In this document: positions 11,038 through 23,533 of the stretch, one piece after another | Position numbering within the stretch: the first letter of the stretch is position 1 | Layout: the number at the start of each line of letters is the position of its first letter | Notes under the pieces: generated by a model | Told to the model about the DNA's origin: nothing | What the model saw: only the letters and a program-made list of their open reading frames with translations | Databases searched by the model: none | Position numbers and translations under genes: made by a program | Assembly: GCA_015680685.1 (NCBI GenBank) | Contig: MNCI01009462.1 | Location: forward strand, 612,973-658,152 | Direction: 5' to 3' | Origin: Gnetum montanum | Taxonomy: Eukaryota; Streptophyta; Gnetopsida; Gnetales; Gnetaceae | Length of the DNA: 45,180 bases

Positions 11038-11986
11038 GGTCTCTAGAGGATTGACCTAAGAAGCATTGATAAAGAATATAAAACACCACTATAGGTCCAT
11101 CATCAACATTCCTTCTCCATGCTCAATTCAGTTATGTCAAATTATGCCTAAGAGTTCTTGTGATGATGGGATAAGGCTATGATGTGGTAATGGTAATCAA
11201 GACATAGAAAAATCATTACAAAGGTTAACAATGCATTACATAGTTGACATCTTGAATATGGCATCAACATGTTGGTCAATCAATGATTTTAGCACTTAAT
11301 ATTTTTTTTGAAATGTTTACCACTAAGAAAATGGATTTGAGGATCTAACATCTCACTCTAAGGTTTCTTAGGTCATTACGCTCCTTCCTTTGCATGTTTG
11401 AAGTTTTTCATTTGGACTTTTGATCTTCATTAGTCCTTTCATATTCTTAACAATTTGATTCCTTCTTGTTTTTAATGGGTGAAATCTTCATTGGGTTTCT
11501 TTGCCAAGGCTAGTTTGATTTTGTTTTTGTTGAATGAGGTGTCTTACATCCAATGGACTAAATGGTTTTCCCATCAAACAAGATTTATTACACCCAATTG
11601 ACTTAGTGGTTTTCCCGTTGAATGGGATGTGTTAAATTCAATGAACTTGTAGGTGGAGCATGACAAAGGGATGTCGTATGACCATAATACATGAGTGTCA
11701 CACATCAGTAAAAATTGAAATTTAAGGTAAGAAAGGATATAATAAAGCTATGAGATTGAATTTAAGAAGATGGTAAGGAATGAGGTCAAATAAGCACTCT
11801 TGACACAACAAGACAAACTCACTAAATCTTACACATCAAGGTCACATGGTGACTTGTTGTTGTGATACAATGACTTCTAGGCTTCATCCTACAAGTGAAA
11901 CTTCAAAAGGATAAGAAAACTAAGTAAAGAAAACATATTATAACAGTACATTTCATAAGGACATATGGAATGATTAAACTAGGATA
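11038..11986 (-). other. 3' untranslated stretch between integrase and LTR of element C
   Basis: About 950 bases without coding signal lie between the integrase stop at 11987 and the polypurine tract. Element D has 1.65 kb at this place. A local repeat is visible near 11540-11640 (two copies of text around CCCAATTGACTTAGTGGTTTTCC). Confidence 0.45.
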
Positions 11987-12632
11987 CTATAGGTTACACA
12001 TGCCCCAAAGTTTAGCAGTTCCCTTGTTGTGTAGGAGATGGTCATGTAGGCTCACTTGTTGGCAGTAAAGGTTACTAATGTTGGCTATTGTAGGATACAT
12101 GTAGTAAGGCTTCATATAGGAATGATTGACTAAATTTTCTAACTCATTCACATCCATGTTCGCTATTCTAAATGCCCTATTTTTGTAGGCCTTAATGATC
12201 AAGAAAGGTCCTTCATAGTTTGCGGATAATTTGTTTGCATGCTTGTAGATGAAATTAATAACTAGATTCCCTTCCTTGATCTTATTTATAGTTAGGTAAT
12301 GATTGTGCTACCATTTCTACCTTTCCTAGTATCCCTTTACATGAGCAAGCATCCACATGGATTGCTCCTCCACTGAGTCTAGGTCCATGGTACATAGCTC
12401 CTTGTTCTACTCATTATTAATGAAGTTAGATAAGGCTAATTGGAGTGATTATACCTAGAATTCAACAGGTAAAATAGATTTAGAGCCATAAACCAGGCTA
12501 TAATGGGTTAAACTAGTTGTCATATAGGATTTCATTCTATAGGCCTAAAGTGCATAAACAAGCCACTCATGCCACTTGTGTTTACTATTATTCAACATTA
12601 TTTTGAGTAACTTGATGATGGCCTTATTGCAT
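11987..12632 (-). pseudogene. Integrase C-terminal part of element C
   Basis: On the minus strand the reading starts abruptly in the integrase helix region (KAIIKLLK-type, matching KAIINLLKRMLSNSK in element D). It continues through decayed text to FLIIKAYKNRAFRIANMD, ELENLVNHSY and a stop at 11987. The element D counterpart ends KLADMDGREFANLVNHLYL. The zinc finger, both catalytic Asp residues and the Glu region are absent because of an internal deletion at about 12630. Confidence 0.75.
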
Positions 12633-13150
12633 GGTCATCAACTAATAAAATAGTGAGTTGTACAGCTATAGCTTTACCTTTCATTGACACTTGAGAAATG
12701 TAATAAAGGTTAAAATCTATGGTTATGGATTTCTAATGGGCTATATGACTACTCTCATAAATGTTGGTCGTTATGGTTCTAAGCATGTTATCTTTGTAAA
12801 TGACATTGATGTAACTTCTAAAAAGGTAGTCTCTCCACTTCTTCAACTAGAACACTAGTGCTAGACAATACTTCTCCACATTGATGTATCATGTCTCATG
12901 GACTAGTAATGCATGGCTTAGGTAGTAGACTTGCAACTCTACTCTATCATTTTATTTTTGATAGAGTAGAGAGGAAATGCACATGTCAATGATAGCAAGG
13001 TAGATGTAAAAGGGTTTATCCTTTTGTAGAGGATAAACTATCAATATTTGTGCAAACTCTTTCTTAAGGTTTTCAAAGGCCTCTAGGCATTGCACCATCC
13101 ACTCATAGTGAACTCTTCTCTTAAGAAAGTGTTGCATGGACTATAACTTA
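12633..13150 (-). pseudogene. RNase H of element C
   Basis: The minus strand encodes FLKRRVHYEWMVQCLEAF, then a RNase H reading: YLAIIDMCISSLLYQK, then YYLSHALLVHET and VEKYCLALVF after a stop near 12950. It parallels element D (YLSTSNMSIIALLYQK, YYLSHALIAYE). It breaks off at VDDHA and joins integrase text directly. The second RNase H present in D is missing. Confidence 0.78.
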
Positions 13151-14290
13151 TCCATGAGCCTAATGATAAACCTACAGATAAATTACAATATGCCTTACAA
13201 TCCCTAAATCTCCTTAAGGTTAGTAGGTGTAGCCAAGTTTGATATGGCTCTAACCTTATCAAGATCGATGCATATTCCTACTTCAAACACTACAAAGTGA
13301 AGCATATTATTGATTTTAACACCAAAGATGCACTTCTTGCCATTAAGCCTAAGTTGATACTTGTGGCATCATTTAAGTACAAGGTTTAGATCATGTACAT
13401 GGTCATTGGTTACTTTGGACTTAACATCTATATCATCTATGTAATTGTTAAGCAAACCTAGCATGTAATCACTAAAGATATATGTCATAGCTCTTTGGTA
13501 GGTTGCTCCTACGTTCTTTAGGCCAAAAGGTCATTATGGTATAGCAAAAGGTACCCCAAGAGGTTATGAAGGTCATGTTAAGTTGATGTTCTAGGTTGAT
13601 CCTAATCTGATTATATCATGAGAATCCATCCATAAAGGATAATAAGGCCTACACAGCCATAGTATCAATAAGTTGATCAATACTAGGCAACAAAAAATCA
13701 TCCTTGATGGTTGCCTTATTTAGATCTCAAAAATCTATGTAAATGTGAATAGTCCTATTTTTCTTAGGAACTACCACTATGTTGGATACCCAGTCTATGT
13801 AATCTACAACTTTGATGAAACCATCTTGACATAGTTTTGTGATTTAATCACAAACTACGAAGGCCAAATCAAGTCTAATCTTCCAAACCTTTTGCTTAAT
13901 TTGCTTAATGCTAGGATCAAGTATGATGTTTTGTTGTACTAAATGTGGGATTAGACCTAGAATATCTTCATATGATTAGGCAAAGATCCTAATGTTGTCT
14001 TGTAGTACCTTGGTGATGTCTTAAGCATATTGAGGTTCCAATGATGAACATAGTTTTAGGATTTTCTCCTTACCATGATGTGTTGTGTCAAAAAACACAA
14101 CTAGAGAGTCTTCAATAATTTCACCAGCTTCTAGTTCAAGGGTTTTAACTATGTTTTTAGGCCATTCTAGAGGTTTCTCTATTGAGGCTATGTGGTCGAC
14201 AAGACTCTCAAGATCAAGATCTAGGTAGTTAAGGTCGATACACCATCCAACATCACCATTAGGCCCACTTAGGTTTAAAGGCTAACTGAT
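13151..14290 (-). pseudogene. Reverse transcriptase of element C
   Basis: Read on the minus strand, the N-terminal linker is LESLVDHIASIEKPLEWPK, followed by ILDPSIKQIKQK. The RT core then has GFIKVVDYIDWVSNIVVVPKK, DLNKATIKDDFLLPSIDQL, LLSFMDGFS, a decayed TSWGTFCYTIMTF and YIDDIDVKSK (the YxDD box, near 13420-13445). Several stops and at least one frameshift near 13530-13560 make it inactive. It can be aligned along its length with the RT of element D. Confidence 0.85.
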
Positions 14291-14950
14291 TTACTCCCAG
14301 GTACTCATACTTCAATCCTACATGTCACCCATAAGCACACTAAGTGACACCTAGATAATGATAAGTAAATAATGCCAACATGCTATAAAATTATGAAAAT
14401 ACATTCTACTTCAAAGCCAAACAAAATGGAAATGAGGTCATACAAGGCTATAAGAGGTAGAGATAGATAAATAAAATGTAATGAATGCCAAACAAAGATT
14501 AAGAAAAGGTTTAAAAAATTGAAACATAAATGAAGTAAATAAAAAAGTCAAACATGGTGCTAGTTTAAGCCCATAGCGACCCATGGTCACATGGTGTCAA
14601 ATGATAGGTAGGGAAGGTCAAACCCAATAACTCAACATCAATCAAGGGCTAACAAAAGGTCCACAAATACTATAATAAAGAAAATAATATAGATACAGTG
14701 AAATTGAAGTGATATAGAGGTTGAACAAGGTTAACAAGGGATAACATGGTTGAAATGGGTTAAAATACCATGAAATAAGGCTAAATCAAGCAAAGTGGAA
14801 GATATGTAATAAAATTTATCAATATTGATCAAACAATATTAGATGTTCCAGTTTTAGGACTTAGTGGGCCATGGCTTCATGCTACAATGGTGATAGATAA
14901 GTTTGGGCACCTATCAAGGTTGTTTTAAGACTATTGATGTAAAAACAATA
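14291..14950 (-). other. Spacer between RT and tandem array in element C
   Basis: No coding signal was found. It is A- and G-rich on the plus strand and stop-rich in all frames. It links the RT start to the approximately 190-bp tandem array. Confidence 0.4.
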
Positions 14951-17453
14951 AGGTTTCTTTGGTATCCATGTTGGACCCACATTAGCTAGCATGGGTGAGG
15001 TGACCCTTAGAATGGATAGGATGGATAGGTAATTTCCTAATTTTATTTTTAGTTTTTAACTCTCGATGGTTTGTATGATCAACATAGTGGACTAGGGAAG
15101 GCAATAGGTCAATTATAGTGTCAATTTCAATCTTGTGAAATCCCCATTGATGCTTGGAAGTGCTACCCATGCTAGAAAAATGATAGTTAGCATGACCCTA
15201 GCATGGATACCAAGAAAAATGGGTTTTGTAAGATCCAAAGGATTGAAACTAGAATTCTAAGGCCTTCCTAAGGTAGCATAGGTCCATATTAGTCAAGATT
15301 GGCTATTTTAAGGTCAAAACTATCAAAAACATAGGTTTTAAGGTTATATCCCCTAGAGCCGTGCTAGCTAGTGTAGGAGGGGCTCTTAGTGTAGGAGATC
15401 TAGATCTAGATTATGATAGGATCAAACAGGGTCAATCTACAATTGAAGCTAGAGTTTTGTAGTTGTGCACTTCCACGTTGAGTTTTCAGCCCATCTTGAA
15501 AGGGTTTTGAATGTTAGATCATGTTGGAAACTATATCCACACTAGAGCCACATTGGCCAAAATTTCTCTAGCATGTATTAAGGTGGTCACTCCTACTTTT
15601 AGGTCTTGGGATGGCTCTAGAGGCAAATTGACTAAGCTTTCAGGTTTCTGGGGCTATAAATAGTGATTTGTATGGTTTTTGGTCAAAAGTGGCTAGGTTT
15701 GAAGGTTTTCTAAGGTAAGGTATGGTTATACCCCCTAAGCCATGCTAGGAAGCATTGTTCTACAATGGGTGATTAGTCTTGGTAAATTTCAAAGGTTAAA
15801 ACAAGGTTAAAATGCTATCAACTTAAGCCTATGGAGTCCTAGGCTATATCGATGTAGGTTTTTGGCTTCTAGGATTATTGATATTCTATCAAAAGTAGTA
15901 ATGCAACTTACCTAGACTAAAGACATGCTACCCAACATGGCTTAGGCCTCTCCCAATGTAGATACTCTAAGATATCAAGTTTTGATAGGTTTCGATAGCA
16001 AGTCAACCATGCATGTGTGTCCTCAAGGTTACCAATGTCAATGGCTAGGGCTTACAATCAAAATGGAAAGTTTAGAAGGCCTTTGAAAGGTTCTAGGAGT
16101 CATTCTTCCTTGTAGAAATACTAGGTCATGCTAGCTAGCATGGTTTCAGCATGGATGATCCAAGAGGATTGTCTTTTTGTAACCTCTAACTAGTTTCCTT
16201 GCATTGTATGACCTTTAGAGGTGCGAGCATGATTGTAGGGTGAATATGGTGGAATCTTAAGTCATTTTGGTTTATCTATGATTCCCCCATGGTATTCCCA
16301 TTTAGTACCCACATTGGACCCATGTTCACCAACATGGATGAGGGGGGTGCTTAGCATGGGAGTGGATGTGGTCATGAAATGAGACTTGATTTTGGCTAGT
16401 TTTAGTTGCCAAAGACTTCAAGAAGGTTGGGGAGCTAGTACATGTTGATTTTTAAGTCAGTGTTTCAATTCCATGATCATACACCAACCATCCATGTTGG
16501 GGCAATGCTGCATACCATGGATGAGGTCCCCCCCTAATGTGGCTGCACTTGGATCCCTAGTTTTGGCTACGTTTGATAAGATTCGATAGGATTTCAGAGT
16601 TTTTGGGGTTGCAAGGATCATTGGCTAAGATCTAGCATCGAAATTAAAAAATTTGAGGGTTTCATGATTTTTCTTGTAGTCATCCCATCCCCCANGATCT
16701 AGCATGGATGAAAGGGGGATGATAGATTTTTACTATCTTTGGTCAATTATGTTACATCTAATGGTCTTGGAAGTCTCTAGTAGCATTGTATGGTCACTAT
16801 GGTAGGTTTAATGTTAATTTCTCAGTCATAGAATGGGTTTTATGGCTTGCCCCCATGGCATCCACACTAGACCCACACTGGGAAGCATGGATTGTGGGGT
16901 GGGGGGGAGGGGGGATTCACAAGTGTGGGAAATATGGATGATGTAAAATTATACTTTTTTTTCAAAACTTTCAATTAGTAAGGGCTAGAAAGGGTGTTAG
17001 AGTCAAAATATAGCAACTAGGTGGTTGATTTTGATATTTAGAAGTTACACCATACCCATCCACACTAGAGCCATGCTAGTAAGTAGGGATGGAGCACCCC
17101 TTAATGTGGCTTCACCAAATATAAAAGTTTCAGGCATTTTTGACAAGGTTTTCTAAGGTTTTAGAGTTTCTAAGGGTGACTAGAGGAGTTTAAGGCTATG
17201 TGCACTCACCTTGAGTTCAAATAAGGGCTTGATGGATACCAAGAAGTGGGAATAGATGTTATACACCCTAGGAAATGCTAGACTAGCATAGATGAGGCCT
17301 ATCCCAATGTGGTTATCCAAAGTAACAAGTTGTATAGAGGTTTTACCCCTTGCCATGATCTATGGTTTGGTAGGATCAATTGTAGTTGCAAAAAATGGCA
17401 AAGGGGGTAAGTTTGCAAGGCTATGGAATGGAGGAGGTAAGGACCCACACTAG
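14951..17453. repeat. Degenerate tandem array, period about 190 bp
   Basis: A recurring core resembling CCACACTAGACCCATGCTAG, then AGCATGGATGAGG and a G-rich run, appears near 14972, 15356, 15538, 15730, 15925, 16117, 16310, 16497, 16690, 16875, 17065, 17260 and 17447. Spacing is 182-195 bases. Units differ strongly, so the array is old. It continues at 36005 after element D. There is one ambiguous base at 16695. Confidence 0.8.
17449..17453. repeat. Target-site duplication of element D (left copy)
   Basis: ACTAG sits directly before the LTR start TGAAACACC, and the same five bases follow the right LTR at 36000-36004. Removing D and one copy restores CCACACTAGATCCATG, which fits the repeat core of the host array. 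Confidence 0.9.
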
Positions 17454-19325
17454 TGAAACACCATAAAATTTTAGGACCCTCATGCTTTAGCAAAGTCTTG
17501 AAATTTTGGAAAGGACTTCCACAAGTGCAGAATCATGATGGTTTGGCAGGAAAGTGTAGGAACTGAGGATGGACTATCCAGTCTGGCAAGTGTTCTATCT
17601 CCAAAGCTGACAGGCCTACTGGACTTTCCAGCCTACCCAACTAGATAATTGACCTAGCTAATAGTCTACCCAGAGACCATGCTAGGAGTTGTCGAAAGTG
17701 TTCAGGATGAGTAAAATAGTTCGACAAGTTTTCTAGTGAAGAAGTCTACTATGCTACACTACGCTGTGCCGTGTAGCAAACCCTAAAAGATAACCACTCA
17801 AGCATCCAAATTCCAATTGATAAAATGATTGCAAAGATAAGTCAAGATTTAGCCAACACAAGGTGCTATGCTATGCTATGCTATGTAGCATAGCACAACA
17901 TAGCAAAAGTAGAGCAAAAAGGCCCATCTTTCCAAGTGATTCCAACAAGAAGACTACATTTTAGCAAGACCTTGGCCTCCAAAACTGGTTGCCCCACTTA
18001 GTCCTCAGGCCTTGAGCAGAGTTTCTTGCTAGAAAATGGTAGATTAAACAAGGAAGCATTACACACTAGCTACTATGCTATGCTACGCTACATATCATAG
18101 CACAACATAGCAACAATGCAAAAAATAATAGAAGTGTTCCAAGCATGAATTCAGCAAGCTCAAAGGCTTTCCAGCATAGAGGACAAAAATGTAGTTGTTA
18201 GCTTGACTAAGCCTCATACAAATGCTCTTCGGCTATGCAAATTTCAGTCAAGACCAGTGGCTACGCTATGCTATGCTACATAGCGTAACACAGCATAGCA
18301 AGTAGCTACTTATGCTACACCAACGTTCTCAACAACATGAGTAGTGCAACACTGGAACAAAAGCATCAAGATATCTTCGGGTAGCTTTAGAACTTGTTGG
18401 CAACAATCATTCTCCCTCTAGCATCTCCTTGGTAAAATCAACAATTTTACTTCATTTTGCATACCCCTAGTCAACTTCCAAAAAAATTGTTCCTACACTT
18501 GATCCTACTTGTAATAGTAGGGAAGATGTAGTGCTGGAGCATAGGCTCTATTTTGCTTACATTATTAGCACACTGGATTTCGGCACATGCAGTTTCGGTG
18601 GTATGGTCATAGCATAACAAAGTTCACATCCAGCATTGTACACCTACATAGTACAGACATGTTACCACCTTGTGGGGTCCATGACACATGGCATCCAGAC
18701 CATGTTTCTCTCTTGCTTCTAGCCCTATAAATACCTTGGCAAACAATGCTCAGGGGGTTGGCATTTTGTTTTGCTTTTTGGTGTAGTTGGCTTTTAAGTT
18801 GGCTTTTGGAGAGCATAGTTTGTATTTTTGAGCATTTTGGTTACCTTTGAGTTCTTTGGTTGGCTCTAAACATCCCTTTTTGAGTTGAGAATTTTGGCAT
18901 CTTAGCAAACAGAGTAGCAAGCAGAAGACCTATGACTATATCGTTTGGTGTCAGCAGCGTCTCTCCAGTGTTGCATAACCTATTGTACCCCTTTCAGTAA
19001 GGGAAAGAATTAAACCCACTACCTCTAGGGTAGTGCACTTTCTCACCAAGTTTGATTTGTTATTTGCTTACTATAATCATTGTTTTGCACCATTTTCACT
19101 ATTTTTCATTTATTAATCATCGATTTACTCTGCATGTCTCATTTCCGAAACCAGCATTTACGAAAAGATTAAGATAAACCTATTAAGTCCCTATCTAATC
19201 GAATAGATCATTTAGGATTCCTCATTTCTATTTTTCTCTAGCATGACCCTCACATAGATCTGAGGTTAAACTATTCACCCAGCAACCTCTCGATGTTTCA
19301 GCCACCGACATTTTCGGTCACTCTA
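17454..19325 (+). repeat. 5' LTR of element D
   Basis: It begins TGAAACACCATAAAATTT and ends TCACTCTA at 19325; the expected terminal CA has become TA. It can be aligned along its length with 34150-35999. A TATA box is at 18726-18733. Four clusters of GCTATG/CATAGC palindromic motifs lie in U3 (about 17746, 17864, 18069 and 18261). Confidence 0.92.
18726..18733 (+). promoter_or_regulatory. TATA box of the element D 5' LTR
   Basis: CCCTATAAATACC is identical in context in the 3' LTR (35411-35418). Transcription would start roughly 30 bases downstream and run through gag. U3 is about 1.27 kb long. Confidence 0.8.
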
Positions 19326-19329
19326 GTTT

Positions 19330-19345
19330 TGGCACTAGAAGGTAG
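19330..19345 (+). promoter_or_regulatory. Primer-binding site of element D
   Basis: TGGCACTAGAAGGTAG starts four bases after the LTR. It begins with TGG (complement of a tRNA CCA end) and resembles TGGCGCTAGAAGGAGG sites of other plant gypsy elements. I do not assign the tRNA. Confidence 0.65.
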
Positions 19346-19529
19346 TCTTGCATGCTCTCTGTACCCCATCATCCACTAGCGTAAACGTGATACCATTTTG
19401 TATTTTTTTATGCATCATGTGGTGTAGATTGGTTGCGATGATGGTTCCTTTGGAACTAGGCAAGATGAAAAGCCTTTGATCTCCTATTGATTTTCTTGTT
19501 TCTCGTCTGCAACTTCCCCTTTATGCAAA
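19346..19529 (+). other. Leader of element D before gag
   Basis: This untranslated leader lies between the primer site and the first ATG of the gag reading. No other feature is seen. Confidence 0.5.
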
Positions 19530-22500
19530 ATGATTCCGCCAAAAACCATTGTTTCCACCTCAAGCCTTGAGGCTCCTTTCTTGGCTCAAAGCACCATAGG
19601 TTCCAAGCGGCCACCTAGCCTAGTGCTAGTGCCATGCCAGTGCCTTAGGATTGGAAATTTGTCACCTGAGTTCTTAGCACAAGATTCAAAGCATTACGAC
19701 TTCCTCTACACAAAGATCTAGGAAAATCTACCCCTGGATCACCAAGAACTCAAGGACAAATGCAACTTCAAGTTCCTTCATTGGAATGGGAGGGAATTTG
19801 TCCCTACACTGACATTACCATCCCATTGATGGAAACATATCAATGGATCTTAGACCAGTTAATGCAAGTTAGTAAGTCTAGGGAACGAGATATAGTGTCT
19901 CATTATGATGAGGTGTTCCAAGATAGACAGGAAGACCTGGACTCCCAATCTAAGGGTGGTGGCAAGACTTACCTTGTGACCATCCCTCCCACCATGCTCT
20001 TCAAGTCAAACCCCCTTTTTGCATCAGCCCCATTTGTGATTACCACGACCCCACCTCAATCTACATTTTCATCAGCCATGGGCAGCCATTTCACACCCTT
20101 ATCATATCAAGATGCTCCTCCCTTAGTTTCATTCCCACACACTCTCCCTCCTCATTCTGTCTCATCCTTGTACCAAGTGCCAGTTAAAACTACATTTCCC
20201 TATGTGCACACCATGTCTACCCCGCAGCTGCATGGATTCTTTGCTCCTATTCCATCATCTACACCTATTCCACCATCAGTGGTAGGCCTAGCCCCAACCA
20301 TGTGGTGGATCCAAACTACTTTGCTACCTATTTCGCAACCCTTCCAAATGCCACATTACCCTTACCACCAAGCATACCAAGTCCCACAGGTGTCACAACC
20401 AAGCACAGGACTATGGCCCATCCCATAAGTCATGCAAATGACTAACCCTATAGCACCACCAGTGGCCCCTACTCCAACAGCACCACCCACTAGGTGGTGG
20501 ACCTCACAGGTAACATCTTTCACATGGGTAGCACCAACAACACCCCCATGAGCCAAGCCACTGTCCTTACTAAGCCACCATGATGGTTGCCCCTGTAATC
20601 CCACAACCATCTATGTCATCTCCAGGTTTGGATCAAGCATTCCAACTTATCTAGACCTTCATTGAAGAGATTAAATGTCTCAAAGCCACTAATTTTGACA
20701 TAGCATAGGTCATGAATTTCTACCATGAAGACCCCATCTGCCCGATCATTCCCATGCTAACGTTACCCCTAGGAATGCCACTCCCACAATTCACAAAATA
20801 CAATGGGAAGGGCGATACTAACGTGCATTTAGTCATGTTTACATCTGAATATTTGTTGTTGCAGTAGTGGTCACACACTATTATTCGCATCTTTGTTATG
20901 TATTTGACAGGCAAAGCTTTAGACTAGTACCACGCGCTCCCACGTGCCTCCATCTCAACACTGGAAGAGCTGCTGACCTAGTTCGTGACCTGCTTCAACT
21001 ATAACTTGAAGCCCAAAGTCATGCTGAATTAGTTGATGGGTGTTAAATAAGACCCACTGGAGTCGATGTAAAAGTTTATACAGCAATGGAGCACTACCTT
21101 GAATGAGATCTGTGAGCCTATTGTGGAGGCCCATTTGGTAGCTATCTTCAAGGGGGTAGTAAATGATTTCATCAAATCCAAGCTATACTACCTAGCCCCA
21201 CCCTCTCTTAGTCAAGCTTTCGCGTAGAAAAAGAGCATCCAAGATGTGGCCAAAGCCAATAAAGACCTAGTCTATGTTCTGTACAAAAATGCATATACCA
21301 AAAAGGATAAAGATAAGGGCAAAGCCAAAATAGCCATGGTGTCCACTATGGAAAATGAGACAAAGCCCAACAACAATAACAAGAAAGTGGCCACAACATC
21401 AACTAAGCTCATGCCTAGCTCAAGTAATGCTAGCCAACCCTCCATGTTAGCACCAAAGGCATCAACCCAACCTAAACCCAACTTCGAGCAAAAAGATCAC
21501 TCTAAATAGACTCCTCTACCTGTCAAGCCTTCAGAATTTCTAAAGTAATTGCTAGGGGCTGGGTACATTCAGCATAAGTGGATGTCAAAGGAGGTGACCA
21601 AACGACATCAATGGTATTGCAAACTCCTTAGGAACCCCTCCTTGGCTATACCCAATGAGTCACTAGTTCCTAAGAACTTCAGGCTAGAGTGGTTCTGTGA
21701 CTACCATCAACTTTGTGATCATGACACTAATTACTATCTAGGCTTAAAAGATGGCATCCAATGAATGATTGATTAGAAGAACTTGGTTCTAGATAAAAGA
21801 AACCCTCTACACCCCGAAAATAAATCCATGCATGTTTACAAGGACCCCCTCAATGCTAACAACGTGGGGTACATTATCAACATCAATGGCATAGACAATA
21901 ACCCAAACTACCATAGTAGCCGTTTGTGGTTCGTGTGCCTCAACGTAGTGTAGTGACACCAAAAATGGCAAAAAAGATGCCACAACAACCATTTTTCCTC
22001 AAGGTTCCTCCTCATACATTTGCCCCTGCACCCTTCATACTCAAAATAGCATTACCACCTACACTAACCCCACAAGCACCATTGTTCATTAGGGGGCCAA
22101 AACACTCAACTGACCCCATCACACAAAGCCAATCTAAGATGGCATCATAGCCTTCCCATTCAAAGAAATGGGAAGAGCGTCTGATGAACAAAATGGCCAA
22201 GGAACGTACCACCCCAGGTCCTTCCAAGCCTATCCCCTCATGCTCTGTGTCTATGCCCCCCTCATCATCAAAAGTTGATGCCACCCCATGCACACAATCA
22301 TTGCCATCCTACCCAAAAGGGTCTAACCTCAAACTTGAAACTGCTCCTTCTCGAGAAATTCATCTTCTAGGATGAATGGGGAAGAGAAGGGTGGCAAACA
22401 ACAAGAAAGTGGACAAGACCTTCTAAATGCCCTTATTTAGGTCAAACAAGCTCTGAAATAAAGGAATACAACCTTGAGCCTATACGAGCTGATGATGAGC

Positions 22501-22660
22501 TCCACTGTACACCACGAGGCCTTGGTTCGCATGTTAACGTCCATACCAGTTGACAAAAACATGCCAACAGAGGAGAAAGTAATCCATGCTGTCATTCTTC
22601 CTTGTACGCCTAAAGAACTATGGCCAGCTTAGTTGACATTCCATGACGAGTCTGTTAAGG
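19530..22660 (+). pseudogene. Gag of element D
   Basis: The reading starts at the ATG at 19530 (MIPPKTIVSTSS). A frameshift near 19750-19800 leads into a Pro/Ser/Thr-rich segment open to 20428 (HYPYHQAYQVPQVSQPS). The capsid-like core follows a second frameshift (about 20770-21250): FTKYNGKGDTNVHLVMF, ISTLEELLT, CFNYNLKPK, DFIKSKLYYLAPPSL. A Lys/Asn-rich linker comes next. FCDYHQLCDHDTNYY at about 21700-21740 resembles the CX2H-type knuckle of Tat gags with its last Cys replaced by Tyr. The end near 22490-22560 (TLSLYELMM…HHEALVRMLTSIP) has a counterpart in element C. Stops throughout make it a pseudogene. Confidence 0.75.
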
Positions 22661-23130
22661 ATGACCCTAAAGAGGGTTGGGTGACAACAGCATCCCTATT
22701 CATCACAATTCGGGTTAGTCAACACAAGATCTGAAGAGTACATGTTGATGACAGGGTTACTATAAATGTCATCTCGTTTCCCATAGTGGACAAACTGGGT
22801 TTGGTGGATCAGATCAAACCCATGACAACTTCATGTCTAAAGTCATTCAACAGAGCATGAGTAATGGTGAAAGGTACTATCCACATTAACTTTATGGTAG
22901 GGGACCATTTCCTGATAAGTGCAACATTCATCATAGTAGAAGAGATGCCTAGGTTTAACTTGATCTTGGGGAGGTCATGGTTAGCCCAAATCAGGACTGT
23001 CTCTTCACCCATACTTTAAGAAATCCACTTACCTTACACGGGTAGGGAGGTGATGATTTACGATGACAAAGTGGCTACCCAGGTGATAAACAATGTCGAC
23101 ATGGAGCAAGGTTCAAAAGTAATAACCTCT
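22661..23130 (+). pseudogene. Aspartic protease of element D
   Basis: The active-site region reads VHVDDRVTINVIS near 22737-22775, where a functional copy would have V-D-D-G; element C keeps VDDGATINVI. The flap-side motif FNLILGRSWL lies near 22953-22983. The Gly-to-Arg change and nearby stops make it inactive. It follows gag directly, but the next pol domain (RT) is 5.9 kb downstream. Confidence 0.82.
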
Positions 23131-23533
23131 TAGACTAAAGCACCTATCTTCTCTGAAGCTAAGTGTTTGGAAAATGAGCTGGCCCAAAATGCCAACTCAA
23201 AAAATATAACTACGTGGGCCAAATTACCTTTTCAAGAAGTAGATAACGACAAAGAAGAATACTACAATAAAGCCCCTAGGCCTTATGCATCACCTACCCC
23301 ATGATGGGTTAGAAAGTAGCTATGAGAATGAACATTACTTGCATAGTGTAACTAATTTGCTGCTTCTGACATGATTAAAGTTTATCATATGTTTATTCTT
23401 TGTTTGCTTCATATTCATTCATTTACACTAAGTGTCTACCTCATTCTTTAAATTTTTCACATCACGTCAACTGTTTACATCACGCCATGGCCCATTAAGG
23501 CCTAAAATTGGAAAAAAAATTTCTTGCCACCAT
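23131..23533 (+). other. Post-protease linker of element D
   Basis: Stop-poor text continues to about 23305 (WAKLPFQEVDNDKEEYYN) and is probably the end of the protease polyprotein. After that no coding signal is seen until the 27-bp repeat. Confidence 0.45.

Larger units (their letters stand above)
10000..17453 (-). mobile_element. Tat-like gypsy element C, 3' portion (left of the insertion)
   Basis: Reading right to left on the minus strand, this holds part of a tandem array (14950-17453), RT, RNase H, the end of integrase, a 3' untranslated stretch with polypurine tract, and the 3' LTR. It is the same family as element D: RT N-terminal text, integrase end and the sequence before the LTR can all be aligned. 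It is interrupted at 17453/36005 by element D. The left limit is not identified. Confidence 0.75.

Noticed and set aside
11109-11118. Alternative polypurine tract and LTR edge at 11108 (minus GGAGAAGGAA then TGTTGATG)
   Set aside because: The equivalent TGTTGATG in element D lies about 90 bases before its proven LTR edge, so the edge in C is better placed at 11021.
14951-17453. CRISPR array or defence-type repeat
   Set aside because: Units are long, degenerate and contiguous, with no spacer structure, and the DNA is clearly plant-type.
20362-20610. Minus-strand Gly/Val-rich reading inside gag of element D
   Set aside because: It is the shadow of the Pro/Thr-rich gag segment on the other strand.
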